A stretch of 49,097 nt of DNA from JABDCI01 sp964475835 (GTDB lineage: Bacteria; Verrucomicrobiota; Verrucomicrobiia; JABWAM01): the NCBI GenBank assembly GCA_964475835.1, contig CAYYYL010000020.1, forward strand, positions 1-49,097, written 5' to 3'. Positions within the stretch are counted from its first letter, which is position 1, and each line of letters begins with the position of its first letter. Shown here in pieces: positions 41,315 through 49,066 of this stretch. Both the position numbers and the translations under genes were made by a program. Under the pieces are notes generated by a model. The model did no database searches. It was not told the DNA's origin and saw nothing but the letters and a program-made list of their open reading frames with translations.

Positions 41315-41752
41315 CTACTCCATGCGCCTGGAGGCGCGAAGGACTTGTTTTAACAATGGAAGATGGGCCAGGTCTTTTGGGCGACGAACCACTTCCTTAC
41401 TTCGAATGATGCGCTCCAATGGAAGCACACGCACGAGAAGCCCGAGCCACCGTATTTTTTTTGAGTGTTTCCACTCCCAGGTAAAACTCCTCAAACCATC
41501 AATACGATAGCAAAAGTTGACCAACGACTCATCCTTTAATGCAACCGCAGTGGGTGCAAGCACGCTGGCCCCGAGTTTCCTGCAGATTTCCAGAACTCGG
41601 ATATATTGACGCTCACCCAGATTGAGCCACAGATCCGTAGACAGCGTGGTCGCAGGAACACCCTACAAAATCGCCGCTGACATGCCTACGACTTGAGTTT
41701 GAATGCCTTGCGCCTCGAGTGCACGGAGAAGGTATGCAAGCGAAGGAAGTTT
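41315..41752 (-). pseudogene. Nucleotidyltransferase-like gene interrupted by one TAG
   Basis: The frame reads 'LPSLAYLLRALEAQGIQTQVV' - 'GMSAAIL' - TAG (41663-41665) - 'GVPATTLSTDLWLNLGERQ' - 'LEICRKLGASVLAPTA' - 'RIDGLRSF' - 'LPLERIIRSKEVVRRPKDLAHLPLLKQVL'. Both sides of the stop belong to one nucleotidyltransferase-fold domain: the VVG motif, then (Q)GVPxTTxDxD, then the C-terminal SKExxxRPKD. The stop stands where Gln (CAG) would be expected, a single C-to-T change. 'TTLSTDLW' also has Ser for the usual first Asp. There is no start codon in this frame before the homology. Related proteins act as nucleotide-transferring antitoxins or toxins, or of unknown role. Now probably inactive. Confidence 0.65.
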
Positions 41753-41877
41753 TCGTGAAGGCGCCACCGCTCGTCGGGAGTCGCGGCCAAGCTTCGTGCG
41801 AAGAGAATGCGTTCTTCGAGACTGAGTCCGCGCATTCCTTCGAGTTTTTTTAACACGCGGGCGACTTTTCTTTCCAT
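41686..41877 (-). CDS. Small protein preceding the nucleotidyltransferase remnant
   Basis: 63 residues: 'MERKVARVLKKLEGMRGLSLEERILFARSL', 'TPDERWRLHENFLRLHTFSVHSRRKAF'. All-helical and basic. The ERWxxHExFLR..GFSxHSRRKAF pattern is one I associate with short proteins encoded directly upstream of nucleotidyltransferase genes, which would make this the first half of a two-gene module. It overlaps the remnant in another phase by about 65 bases. The frame is intact. Function unknown. Confidence 0.55.
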   Translation of the reverse strand: MERKVARVLKKLEGMRGLSLEERILFARSLAATPDERWRLHENFLRLHTFSVHSRRKAFKLKS

Positions 41878-42004
41878 GTCGAATCATATCATCAAGAGAA
41901 CTTTACGTCTAGAAACGACTGGGGACGAGAAAAATCCCGAAAGTCATATCTGCCACTCAAAGCAAGCATTGGTATTTTTATCCCCCCCCTGCTACGATGA
42001 GCAC

Positions 42005-42388
42005 ATGTCTGAGTCACCCCCAACCAACCCCACCCCCCTTCCTTACAAAATCGGTTCGGAAAAGCTCATCCGCGTCACCGAGACCGCAGCTCAACGTCTT
42101 CAACAGGTGCTCCAGAAAAGCAACCGCACTCACGGTGCCCTGCGAATCGCCGTGATCGGAGGAGGATGTTCCGGCCTTCAATACAAAATGGATATCGTGG
42201 ATGGCCCCCGACCCAAGGACTATCTCGTCACGTCCCAGGGAGTGAACGTGGTGGTGGATCCGAAAAGCGCCCTCTTTGTAAGCGGCTCCGCCCTCGACTA
42301 CAGCGATGATCTCCAAAAGGGCGGATTCAAGGTCACCAATCCCAACGCCACGGCCCACTGCTCCTGCGGGGAAAGTTTCGCAGCTTAA
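42005..42388 (+). CDS. A-type iron-sulfur carrier (IscA/ErpA/HesB family)
   Basis: 127 residues from the ATG at 42005 (the frame is open upstream to 41807 but not family-like). The three conserved cysteines are Cys55 in 'GGGCSGLQY' and Cys119/Cys121 in 'HCSCGESF'. 'ITETAAQRLQQVL'-like helix 1 and 'VVVDPKSALFVSGSALDY' fit the family exactly. A-type carriers bind [Fe-S] or iron and deliver clusters to apoproteins. A polar N-terminal extension of about 18 residues precedes the core. The HscB-like gene at 43233 suggests a partial cluster-assembly neighbourhood, but no iscS/iscU is visible. Confidence 0.93.
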   Translation: MSESPPTNPTPLPYKIGSEKLIRVTETAAQRLQQVLQKSNRTHGALRIAVIGGGCSGLQYKMDIVDGPRPKDYLVTSQGVNVVVDPKSALFVSGSALDYSDDLQKGGFKVTNPNATAHCSCGESFAA

Positions 42389-42392
42389 CCAT

Positions 42393-42941
42393 TTATTTGT
42401 CCGAGGGCCACGGCAATCCAGCCTCCGGCGGCGGGGCTGATCCAGGGAGAGTCACGGGATTAAACCCAATGGCCCACCCATTTCGGGAATGCTGAACCAC
42501 CACCTTTCCGGTCAAAGTCGCCTTTTCCCCGACGTGAAAAGGAAACATTCCGGTATGTGCCCCATCGGGACCTTCCACCACCAGATCGCCCGTTTCAGGA
42601 ACATGGACCCCCTTGAATTGAAGGTAATCCGTATGGAATTCGTTGCTGCGATCCCACCCGCAATCCATCAGAAATTCGATCGAAACGGTGTACTCCACCT
42701 CAAAAAATTGAACTCCGTCCACCTCCTGGCCGGGCTTTGAGTCGGTCCGGCATTCCACCAGCTTGATCGCTCCATTCGCATTCTCCTGAATCCGCTCCTG
42801 CACATATTGCTGCACCACCGATTGCAAAACCTTCGTCGGTCTGGGCGTCTCTTTCGGGGAACATCCCGTCAACCATCCGATCCCTAAAATCATTCCTAGT
42901 AAGATGTTTTGGGCACTTTTCAAAAAAGACGACTCTCTCAT
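42393..42941 (-). CDS. Predicted lipoprotein of unknown function
   Basis: 182 residues with a lipobox 'GWLTGCSPKE' (Cys27) after a hydrophobic segment, so it is probably anchored to the outer or inner membrane. The mature part is polar and beta-rich ('GVQFFEVEYTVSIEFLMDCGW', 'VGEKATLTGKVVVQHSRNGW'), followed by a Pro-rich end. No family is recognised. It converges on the IscA-type gene with four bases between the stops. A GCATCCGT/ACGGATGC hairpin (42969-42990) lies just upstream. Confidence 0.75.
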   Translation of the reverse strand: MRESSFLKSAQNILLGMILGIGWLTGCSPKETPRPTKVLQSVVQQYVQERIQENANGAIKLVECRTDSKPGQEVDGVQFFEVEYTVSIEFLMDCGWDRSNEFHTDYLQFKGVHVPETGDLVVEGPDGAHTGMFPFHVGEKATLTGKVVVQHSRNGWAIGFNPVTLPGSAPPPEAGLPWPSDK

Positions 42942-43008
42942 TTTTTGTCACTTCATTCCAGCCTGAAGGCATCCGTCTCCCAACGGATGCGCAATAATGA
43001 TGGAAACA

Positions 43009-43098
43009 TTTGTGCTCTTCGCGTCCTTCGTGGTGGAATTCTTAAATCCTGGCTGGAAGCAAATATTTTTACCACAAAGAAGGCGAAGAGCACGAAGA
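43009..43098. repeat. TTTGTGCTCTTCG / CGAAGAGCACGAA inverted repeat
   Basis: The left arm (43009-43034, TTTGTGCTCTTCGCGTCC) and right arm (43071-43098, AAGGCGAAGAGCACGAAG) pair imperfectly around about 36 bases. The same family, with cleaner arms, is at 49002-49066. It lies in the space between the divergent lipoprotein and HscB-like genes. Confidence 0.75.
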
Positions 43099-43232
43099 GG
43101 ATCTTATTGATTCACCGGCGTATTTGAACCATAGCCATCGGGCGTCTTGAAAAGACTCTTTCCCGAATGTCGGATGACTACCATGAAAAAGATTGAATCT
43201 TAAGGTTTCTTCATGCCCTTGTAATACCGCCC

Positions 43233-43838
43233 ATGGCATCTCCCTTCGAAATCCTGGATGAAGCTCCGCGCCCGTACCTTGATCTGATCGCCCTCAAGGA
43301 GAAATTCCTAAAACTCAGCACTACGGTGCATCCGGATCGGGTTCATCATCTTTCGGAAGCCGAAAAGGCCGAAGCCACCCGCCGGTTTGCGGATCTGAAC
43401 ACCGCCTATCAAACGTTGCGGGATCCCCAGAAGCGACTTCCCCTTCTGATCGAACTGGAATCCGGATCGAAACCCACAGACGTTCAGTCCACCCCACCCG
43501 AAATCATCGACCTCTTCATGGAGGTCGGTCAGTTTTGCAAAAATGTGGATCCCTACCTCTCCCGTCACAGCACCGAAGACACCTCCTCCATCGTCCGGGC
43601 CACCTCCCGTATTCTTCAACACGATTGGTCCGTCCAGATCAAAGCCCTTCAGGAAAAAGTCGACATCAAACGCGAACAAGCCCTGCTCAAACTTCAGAAA
43701 CTCGATGTTCACTGGATTGCCACCGAGGACAAAAAACAACTTTTGCGTTCCCTGGAACATCTTGCCCGCACCTTCTCCTTTCTCGCCCGGTGGAGCCAGC
43801 AACTCTCCGAACGTTCCTTCCGGTTGAAGACGATTTAA
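43233..43838 (+). CDS. hscB: HscB-like J-domain co-chaperone
   Basis: 201 residues. The J domain (about 1-75) has the HPD tripeptide at 33-35 ('TVHPDRVHH') and the helix IV 'RFADLNTAYQTLRDPQKR'. The rest (about 85-200) is a helical domain like the HscB C-domain that binds the scaffold IscU. HscB stimulates HscA ATPase for iron-sulfur cluster release. The second domain is only weakly like E. coli HscB, so it may be a more general J-protein. It lies about 850 bases after the A-type carrier gene. No hscA is in the window. Confidence 0.75.
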   Translation: MASPFEILDEAPRPYLDLIALKEKFLKLSTTVHPDRVHHLSEAEKAEATRRFADLNTAYQTLRDPQKRLPLLIELESGSKPTDVQSTPPEIIDLFMEVGQFCKNVDPYLSRHSTEDTSSIVRATSRILQHDWSVQIKALQEKVDIKREQALLKLQKLDVHWIATEDKKQLLRSLEHLARTFSFLARWSQQLSERSFRLKTI

Positions 43839-43890
43839 CAAATCACTTGGACCTTGTGATGTCCCCCCCAGGGTCATACAGCCGCTGGGG

Positions 43891-43980
43891 TCTCGCGCAA
43901 AGACGAAAAACCCTTAGAAGCCATGCTTCGGGATTTTGTTGCAAACCTTGTCTTTGCGTTACTCTGCGCCTTTGCGAGAG
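43891..43980. repeat. CTCGCGCAAAGAC / GCCTTTGCGAGAG inverted repeat
   Basis: CTCGCGCAAAGACGAAAAA (43892-) pairs with TTGTCTTTGCG (about 43948) and GCCTTTGCGAGAG (to 43980). It is a longer member of the family at 10252-10287. It lies between the convergent HscB-like and release-factor-like genes. Confidence 0.7.
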
Positions 43981-44026
43981 CCATTCCTTTTTAGCTCCGC
44001 GAACTCCGTGATCCATCTTTCCTGGG

Positions 44027-44437
44027 CTACTCCATTCCATCCACCCGGCGATTCTGTTTCCTCTCCGCCTGACGACGCTTTCCTTCGAGCATCCTCTCCT
44101 TGCCACGCCGCGTGCGTCTCTTTTTCTGACGCCGGATTTTTTCCGCTGCGGACCGCTCTGCTTCGACAAAGCCCCGCTGCAGCCGCTCGATTTTGTCGAG
44201 CAGAATGCGCCGAGCAAGAAACCGGTTCATCGCCTGCGAGCGTGAAATCTGACACTTCACCCGCACCCCCGTCGGCCGATGCCACAACATTACACACGAG
44301 GAACTTTTGTTCACCTTCTGCCCGCCAGCTCCTCCTGAACGTACAAACGACTCCTCCACATCCTCTTCGCGCACACCGAGACAAAGCATTCGCTGCTTCA
44401 ACTCATGTTCCTTCTGAATGGAAACGGGGAACGACAT
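44027..44437 (-). CDS. Release-factor-like protein (RF-1 domain, ribosome rescue type)
   Basis: 136 residues with a catalytic GGQ at 38-40 in 'VRSGGAGGQKVNKSSSCV', the peptidyl-tRNA-hydrolysis loop of class I release factors. There is no stop-codon-recognition domain. The tail is highly basic ('RQKKRRTRRGKERMLEGKRRQAERKQNRR'), as in ArfB/ICT1-type rescue factors, which enter an empty mRNA channel with the tail. Length fits ArfB (about 140). The ATG at 44437 is chosen; the frame is open to a GTG at 44476. Confidence 0.85.
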   Translation of the reverse strand: MSFPVSIQKEHELKQRMLCLGVREEDVEESFVRSGGAGGQKVNKSSSCVMLWHRPTGVRVKCQISRSQAMNRFLARRILLDKIERLQRGFVEAERSAAEKIRRQKKRRTRRGKERMLEGKRRQAERKQNRRVDGME

Positions 44438-44496
44438 CCACCCATGCTCCCCGAGCAGACCTCTCTCTGCCAACACAAAAAACCGGGGGGTCGATT

Positions 44497-44919
44497 CTAC
44501 CCCCCTGAATGGGGCCCTGGCCGAAAAATGCCGAGAAGAAGAAGTGCCGTGGAAATCACAAGCCCGATGAGAAATGGACCTGCAGCAGTCTTTAGCATGG
44601 AAGGAAGCTGGTCGGTGAAAGGCAAAGCATGAAGCCCCACCCAGATCGACACGAGCGCAGCAACCCCACCTGTCAGGAAAGGCATGCGCATAGGTTTTGA
44701 GGCAAAGGCGGATGGAGCCAGCCCCACGCCAAAACCCACGGTAACCACAGCCGTGGAAATCGCGCTCGCAAAAAGGATGGTGAAGAAAACGAGGAACAAG
44801 GGTGAGTGGCCCCTGGCCGGAGGCATGGCCTCACATCCAAGAAGCACGGCCAGGGTGGCAAAATGAACGATGGCGAAGGAGGTAACGGCGCTCACAAGGG
44901 AATCAAACCTCAGTTTCAT
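44497..44919 (-). CDS. Small integral membrane protein of unknown function
   Basis: About 140 residues from ATG 44919 with four hydrophobic helices (about 8-27, 37-60, 80-96 and 112-133). No family recognised. The start is uncertain: the frame is open to 44991, and a GTG near 44965 has GGAAGG at good spacing. In another phase an open stretch of 59 codons (45095 to 44916: 'FIKTRFDEISFEDRVL' and so on) ends with TGA overlapping this ATG (ATGA), hinting at a possible upstream small gene. Confidence 0.6.
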   Translation of the reverse strand: MKLRFDSLVSAVTSFAIVHFATLAVLLGCEAMPPARGHSPLFLVFFTILFASAISTAVVTVGFGVGLAPSAFASKPMRMPFLTGGVAALVSIWVGLHALPFTDQLPSMLKTAAGPFLIGLVISTALLLLGIFRPGPHSGG

Positions 44920-45167
44920 GCCCGGATTGTGCATGCTTGAGCTTGGTAACTCAATCTCCACCAGAACCCTTCCATAGAACCTATAAGGCACGCCTTTTGC
45001 AGCAACTCCAATTCCTCCCCGCGACTTTTAAAGGTCCATGTCAAAACCCTATCTTCAAAAGATATTTCATCAAACCTTGTTTTGATAAAAACCACCTCCC
45101 CTTCTCATTTGACCCGACCGGTTTTAAAAACGAAGAGGGACAACCTGTTGAATGCAAAACACTATCA

Positions 45168-45419
45168 TCACGTTTTCCGACCACTTTTGGTTGGGGCACC
45201 TGATCCGAAATAGCTCTGAAGCCAAAAATAAACAGCAAGGGAAAAAGGAACCCCCGCTCCAAAAAATAAAATCGCAGAAAAAGACAGTAAATATAACAAC
45301 CAGGACGGAACAGGCTCATCTCTACTTAATGGGTAAGCTCAAAAACCGTAAAACCAAATACCAACAGCGATCATCGGACCCAATAGGGAGATAAGAGCCG
45401 TTATTAAAATTTTTTTCAT
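45168..45419 (-). pseudogene. Small two-helix membrane protein gene interrupted by one in-frame TGA
   Basis: The frame starts at an ATG 10 bases after the TSUP stop: 'MKKILITALISLLGPMIAV' 'GIWFYGF', then TGA (45339-45341), then in the same frame 'AYPLSRDEPVPSWLLYLLSF' 'SAILFFGAGVPFSLAVYFWLQSYFG' to a TGA at 45168. Both halves are coherent membrane-protein sequence (82 residues in total), so a single nonsense change, a sequencing error or readthrough are the options. No family recognised. TGA acts as a normal stop elsewhere in the window. No Shine-Dalgarno. Confidence 0.5.
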
Positions 45420-45428
45420 TTCGGAGGC

Positions 45429-46220
45429 TTATCGAACAAACTGTTCGTAGAACATGACCGCGGAAATGGCCAATCCGACGGCGGCGATCACCTTCCTTAC
45501 TGTGTTTTGGGAGATCCTCTGGGCGAATCGCGATCCGTAAAAATATCCCGCCGAGGATGCAAGCGCCACGACTCCTGCGCGGGGCCAGTCGATCAGACCT
45601 TTCCAGACAAAATATGCCGCAGCCACTAGATTGATCAGCCCTCCGAGAACGGTCTTCACGGTGTTCATCTGATGAATATCGCGTAATCCCATCATCCCGA
45701 GGGATGCGAGCATCAGGATGCCGATGCCCGCGCCAAAATATCCCCCGTAGATGGCGACGAGGAACTGAAACACGATCGCCCATGAGAGCCATGAGGTGGG
45801 CGCCACCACGCGTTCACGACCATGACGCGACGAAAAACGGCTGAAAGCCCCGTGGAGCATGAAAAGGATCGTGGCGAAAAGAATCAGAACGGGAACCAGC
45901 CACTCAAAGGTCCTGGAAGGGGTCCGGGTGAGGAGGATTCCGCCAAGCAACCCTCCAACGAGACTCACCGGGGTAAAATAGACCAGCCAGGATCGCACCT
46001 GGGGAAAATGGCGCCAGTATCCGCTGATGCTTCCCCAGATTCCGACAATCAACGCCACAGTGCTGGTCGCATTGGCACGAATGGGATCCAATCCGGAGAA
46101 CAACAAGGCGGGAAAGGTGAATAGCGTCCCCCCACCCGCCACGGAGTTCACCACTCCGGCGAGAAACCCGGACGCCAGCAAGGCGATCCACATCAAGATT
46201 TCGTTGGATGGCATAGTCAT
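45429..46220 (-). CDS. TSUP-family (TauE/SafE) membrane transporter
   Basis: 263 residues, about eight hydrophobic helices arranged in two halves. Conserved pieces: 'ASGFLAGVVNSVAGGGTLFTFPALLFSGLDPIRANATSTVAL' and 'LVAIYGGYFGAGIGILMLASLGMMGLRDIHQMNTVKTVLG', the duplicated family signature. TSUP proteins move sulfite, organosulfonates or related anions. The start ATG at 46220 overlaps the GT2 stop (ATGA), so translation is coupled. The frame is open further upstream but that part lies over the GT2 gene. Confidence 0.92.
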   Translation of the reverse strand: MTMPSNEILMWIALLASGFLAGVVNSVAGGGTLFTFPALLFSGLDPIRANATSTVALIVGIWGSISGYWRHFPQVRSWLVYFTPVSLVGGLLGGILLTRTPSRTFEWLVPVLILFATILFMLHGAFSRFSSRHGRERVVAPTSWLSWAIVFQFLVAIYGGYFGAGIGILMLASLGMMGLRDIHQMNTVKTVLGGLINLVAAAYFVWKGLIDWPRAGVVALASSAGYFYGSRFAQRISQNTVRKVIAAVGLAISAVMFYEQFVR

Positions 46221-46906
46221 GGAAACAGGTTGAACCGGATGGTGTGCCAGAACGCCGCCACGGCGTCCTTCCATCCGATCTTCTTTCCCTCTTCATAGGT
46301 CCGGCCGAAATAAGGATAGTCGATTTCGAAAATCCGGGCTTTTCGCTTCGCCATCCGGGCCGTCACCTCCGGTTCGAATCCGAAACGATCACTCGTAAGA
46401 TGAAGGTCCTTCAAAACTTCCGTTCGAAACGCCTTGGCCCCCGTCTCCATGTCCGTCAGATCGAGATTGCTCAGCAAATTGGAGAGGGACGTGATGAGGT
46501 TGTTAGCCAGGTGATGCCAGTAGAAGAGACTTCGACGGGGCTGGCCTGTGAAACGCGATCCATACACGGCATCCGCCCTGTCCTCAAAAATCAGCTTGGT
46601 AAGCCGCGGGATCTCCGCGGGATCGTATTCCATGTCAGCGTCCTGGATCACCGTCACTTTGCCCGTCGCATGCTGGAGCGCGATCCGGATGGCATGCCCC
46701 TTTCCGCGGTTTCCAGGAAGGGTGATCACTCGCACTCCAGGAGCGAAGCGTTCAAGCTCCTTCGCAGTCCCGTCCCGGCTCCCATCATCCACGACGATCA
46801 CCTCCTTTGTAAACGACTGCTCTAGCAGCCGCCCCAGCAGCCGCCCAACTGTCTTCGCTTCGTCGAAAACGGGGACAATGACCGTCGTTAAACCAAGTTC
46901 AGGCAT
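46217..46906 (-). CDS. Glycosyltransferase family 2 (dolichol/polyprenyl-phosphate sugar synthase-like)
   Basis: 229 residues from ATG 46906 (a TTG at 46936 is an alternative). GT-A motifs: 'TTVIVPVFDEAKTVGRLLGRLL', 'VIVVDDGSRDGT', the metal-binding DxD-like 'IQDADMEYDP', 'VYGSRFTG' and 'DMETGAKAFRTEVL'. It resembles the soluble DPM1-type enzymes that make polyprenyl-phosphate sugars, donors for GT-C transferases such as the candidate at 24806. No transmembrane helix. It is coupled to the TSUP gene. Confidence 0.9.
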   Translation of the reverse strand: MPELGLTTVIVPVFDEAKTVGRLLGRLLEQSFTKEVIVVDDGSRDGTAKELERFAPGVRVITLPGNRGKGHAIRIALQHATGKVTVIQDADMEYDPAEIPRLTKLIFEDRADAVYGSRFTGQPRRSLFYWHHLANNLITSLSNLLSNLDLTDMETGAKAFRTEVLKDLHLTSDRFGFEPEVTARMAKRKARIFEIDYPYFGRTYEEGKKIGWKDAVAAFWHTIRFNLFP

Positions 46907-46929
46907 GGACGCATATTGAGACTTTTTTT

Positions 46930-46960
46930 CTCTCAACTCTCAACCTTCAACTCTCAACCT
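46930..46960. repeat. CTCAACTCTCAACCTTCAAC tract
   Basis: Tandem variants of CTCAACT/TTCAACT upstream of typA and of the divergent GT2 gene; the same motif in shorter form is at 19015-19034. Confidence 0.55.
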
Positions 46961-47039
46961 ACCGCCAACTTCCACCATCTTTCCCTCGACAAGTCACCAA
47001 ACTCCCACTATCCTGCACACCCTTTGCGAACCGCCCATT

Positions 47040-48884
47040 ATGCCCCCCTCCATTCGTAACATCGCCATCATCGCCCACGTTGACCATGGAAAAACCACGC
47101 TTGTGGACGGGTTACTCCGTCAGGGCGGCGTCTTCCGCGCCAATCAGACCCTGGTGGACTGCGTCATGGACTCGATGGATCTCGAGCGTGAAAAAGGCAT
47201 CACCATCAAAGCCAAGAATGCCACCGTGTTGTGGCACCCACCCAAAGGCGGCGAGGAAATTCAGATCAACATCGTGGACACCCCCGGCCACGCCGATTTC
47301 GGCGGGGAAGTGGAGCGCATCATGCGCATGGTGGACGGCGCCCTGCTCGTCATCGACGCGTACGAAGGCCCCCAGGCCCAGACTAAATTTGTGCTCAAGA
47401 AGGCCCTGGCCCTCGGCCTCCGGCCTATCGTCGTCGTCAACAAGGTCGACCGCGAACATGCCGATGCCCACCGGGCTCTCGACAAGGTGTTCGATCTCTT
47501 CGTCGAACTCCACGCCACAGACGCCCAGCTGGACTTCCCCAGTCTCTATGGCAGCGGCCGGGAAGGCTACATGCTTCCCCACCTCGAGGATTGTGCCGAT
47601 CCCGAAAAACGAAAACTCGGCCTCCAACCCCTTTTTGAAACCATCGTGCGTCACGTTCCTCCTCCTCAGGTGGACGACGCCGGTCCCTTCCAGTTTCTTG
47701 TTTGCAACCTCGGATACGACGATCACCTCGGCCGCATCGCCTACGGCAAGACCATGAGCGGTCACGCCAAGATCGGCGATCAAGTATTCGCCGTGCACAA
47801 GGATGGTCAGCGTGAAGCGGGCAAACTCACGATGTTTTTTTCCTTCGCAGGCCTCACCCAGCAGCGCATCGAAGAAGCGGCAGCGGGAAACATCGTCGGC
47901 ATCACCGGTTTCGAGGAGATTGCCATCGGGGAAAGCATCGTAGCCACCGCAGACACTCCCGCACTTCCCTTCGTCGACATCGATCCCCCCACGATCACCA
48001 TGACGGTGGGCGTCAACGACGGTCCACTTTCCGGCCGCGAAGGCAAGCTCGTCACCGCGCGCAATATCCGCGACCGCCTGATTCGCGAAACCCGTACCAA
48101 CGTCAGCCTTTCGGTGAAAGACACCGACTCCGGCAATCTTTTCTCGGTCGCTGCACGCGGCGAAATGCAGATCGCCATCCTCGTGGAACAGATGCGCCGT
48201 GAAGGTTTCGAGGTCATCGTTTCGCGCCCCGAGGTGATTTACAAAAAGGAAAAGGGCCAGACGCTCGAGCCTTTCGAGGAACTCTCCGTCGATGTGTCCA
48301 ATGATGTGCTCGGAGCCATCCTTCAATCGATCGCAGGTCGAAACGGTCTCGTCACCAACATGCAGCACCACGGCAACAACGTCACGGTGCAGGCCGATAT
48401 TCCCACCCGTGGATTAATCGGATTTGAAACCGAACTCGTGAATGCGACGAGCGGCACCGGCATCATGAGCCACCTTTTCAAGGAATACCGCCCCTACTCG
48501 GGTGAAATCATGACGCGCACCAGCGGTACGCTGGTCGCCATGGAGGACGGCGTGGCCACCGCCTATGCACTTGATCAGCTTCAGGAGCGCGGCCGCTTGT
48601 TCGTGGAACCCGGCGACCCCATCTATGTCGGCATGATCGTCGGGGAGTGCCCCCGCGCCGAAGATTTGAACGTGAACCCTTGCAAGACCAAGCATCTGAC
48701 CAACATGCGAAGCGTCGGCGAAGGAAAGGGTATCATGCTCGAGCCCGCGCTCAAAATGTCCCTCGAACGCGCCATTGAGTACATCGCCCCGGATGAGTAC
48801 GTTGAAATCACGCCCAAATCGATCCGTTTCCGCAAACGCATTCTCAATCCCACCGCACGCAAACGCTCGGGCGTCAAGGTGTGA
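47040..48884 (+). CDS. typA: Translational GTPase TypA/BipA
   Basis: 614 residues. Ribosome-binding GTPase related to EF-G, needed for growth at low temperature and under stress and linked to 50S assembly. G1 'AHVDHGKTTLVDGLL', G2 region 'EREKGITIKAKNATV', G3 'DTPGHADFGGEVERIM', G4 'NKVDRE' are intact. The EF-G-like domains II, III and V and the TypA-specific C-terminus ('RGLIGFETELVNATSGTGIM', 'DEYVEITPKSIRFRKRIL') follow. Full length. No Shine-Dalgarno before the ATG. It stands alone, with repeat tracts on both sides. Confidence 0.97.
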   Translation: MPPSIRNIAIIAHVDHGKTTLVDGLLRQGGVFRANQTLVDCVMDSMDLEREKGITIKAKNATVLWHPPKGGEEIQINIVDTPGHADFGGEVERIMRMVDGALLVIDAYEGPQAQTKFVLKKALALGLRPIVVVNKVDREHADAHRALDKVFDLFVELHATDAQLDFPSLYGSGREGYMLPHLEDCADPEKRKLGLQPLFETIVRHVPPPQVDDAGPFQFLVCNLGYDDHLGRIAYGKTMSGHAKIGDQVFAVHKDGQREAGKLTMFFSFAGLTQQRIEEAAAGNIVGITGFEEIAIGESIVATADTPALPFVDIDPPTITMTVGVNDGPLSGREGKLVTARNIRDRLIRETRTNVSLSVKDTDSGNLFSVAARGEMQIAILVEQMRREGFEVIVSRPEVIYKKEKGQTLEPFEELSVDVSNDVLGAILQSIAGRNGLVTNMQHHGNNVTVQADIPTRGLIGFETELVNATSGTGIMSHLFKEYRPYSGEIMTRTSGTLVAMEDGVATAYALDQLQERGRLFVEPGDPIYVGMIVGECPRAEDLNVNPCKTKHLTNMRSVGEGKGIMLEPALKMSLERAIEYIAPDEYVEITPKSIRFRKRILNPTARKRSGVKV

Positions 48885-48887
48885 ACC

Positions 48888-48936
48888 AAGTTTAAAGTTC
48901 AAAGTCGACTCTATTTCAAACTTTGAACCTTGAACT
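48888..48936. repeat. AGTTTAAAGTTCAAAG / CTTTGAACCTTGAACT inverted repeat
   Basis: Imperfect arms (48888-48906 and 48915-48936) just after the typA stop. It might act as a terminator hairpin but has no U-run. A degraded relative (AAACTTTGACCTTTGACC) is near 37780. Confidence 0.6.
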
Positions 48937-49001
48937 CCTTTCCCTCCCCCGAGCGGTAATGGCTCAATTTGAATTTTATACAATAACAGATCGGACTTAT
49001 T

Positions 49002-49066
49002 CACCACGAAGGACACGAAGAGCACGAAGCTCTATACGGATTCCCTTCGTGCTCTTCGTGTCCTTG
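49002..49066. repeat. CACCACGAAGGACACGAAGA inverted repeat
   Basis: The left arm (49002-49029) and right arm (49045-49066, CTTCGTGCTCTTCGTGTCCT) pair almost perfectly around a 15-base loop. Same family as 43009-43098. The last about 200 bases of the window hold only this and the preceding repeat. Confidence 0.8.

Noticed and set aside
42909..43127. 72-codon plus-strand frame before the HscB-like gene
   Set aside because: It consists largely of repeat arms (CGAAGAGCACGAAG family) and shows no protein-like conservation.
45041..45319. 92-codon minus-strand frame near the TSUP gene
   Set aside because: The neighbouring phase gives a better membrane-protein sequence starting right after the TSUP stop; this frame looks like its shadow.
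45339..45341. Selenocysteine insertion at the in-frame TGA
   Set aside because: The residue would sit between a membrane segment and a polar loop with no redox motif, and no SECIS-like hairpin was noticed; a nonsense change is simpler.
47112..48371. 419-codon minus-strand frame within typA
   Set aside because: Antisense shadow of typA with no family resemblance.
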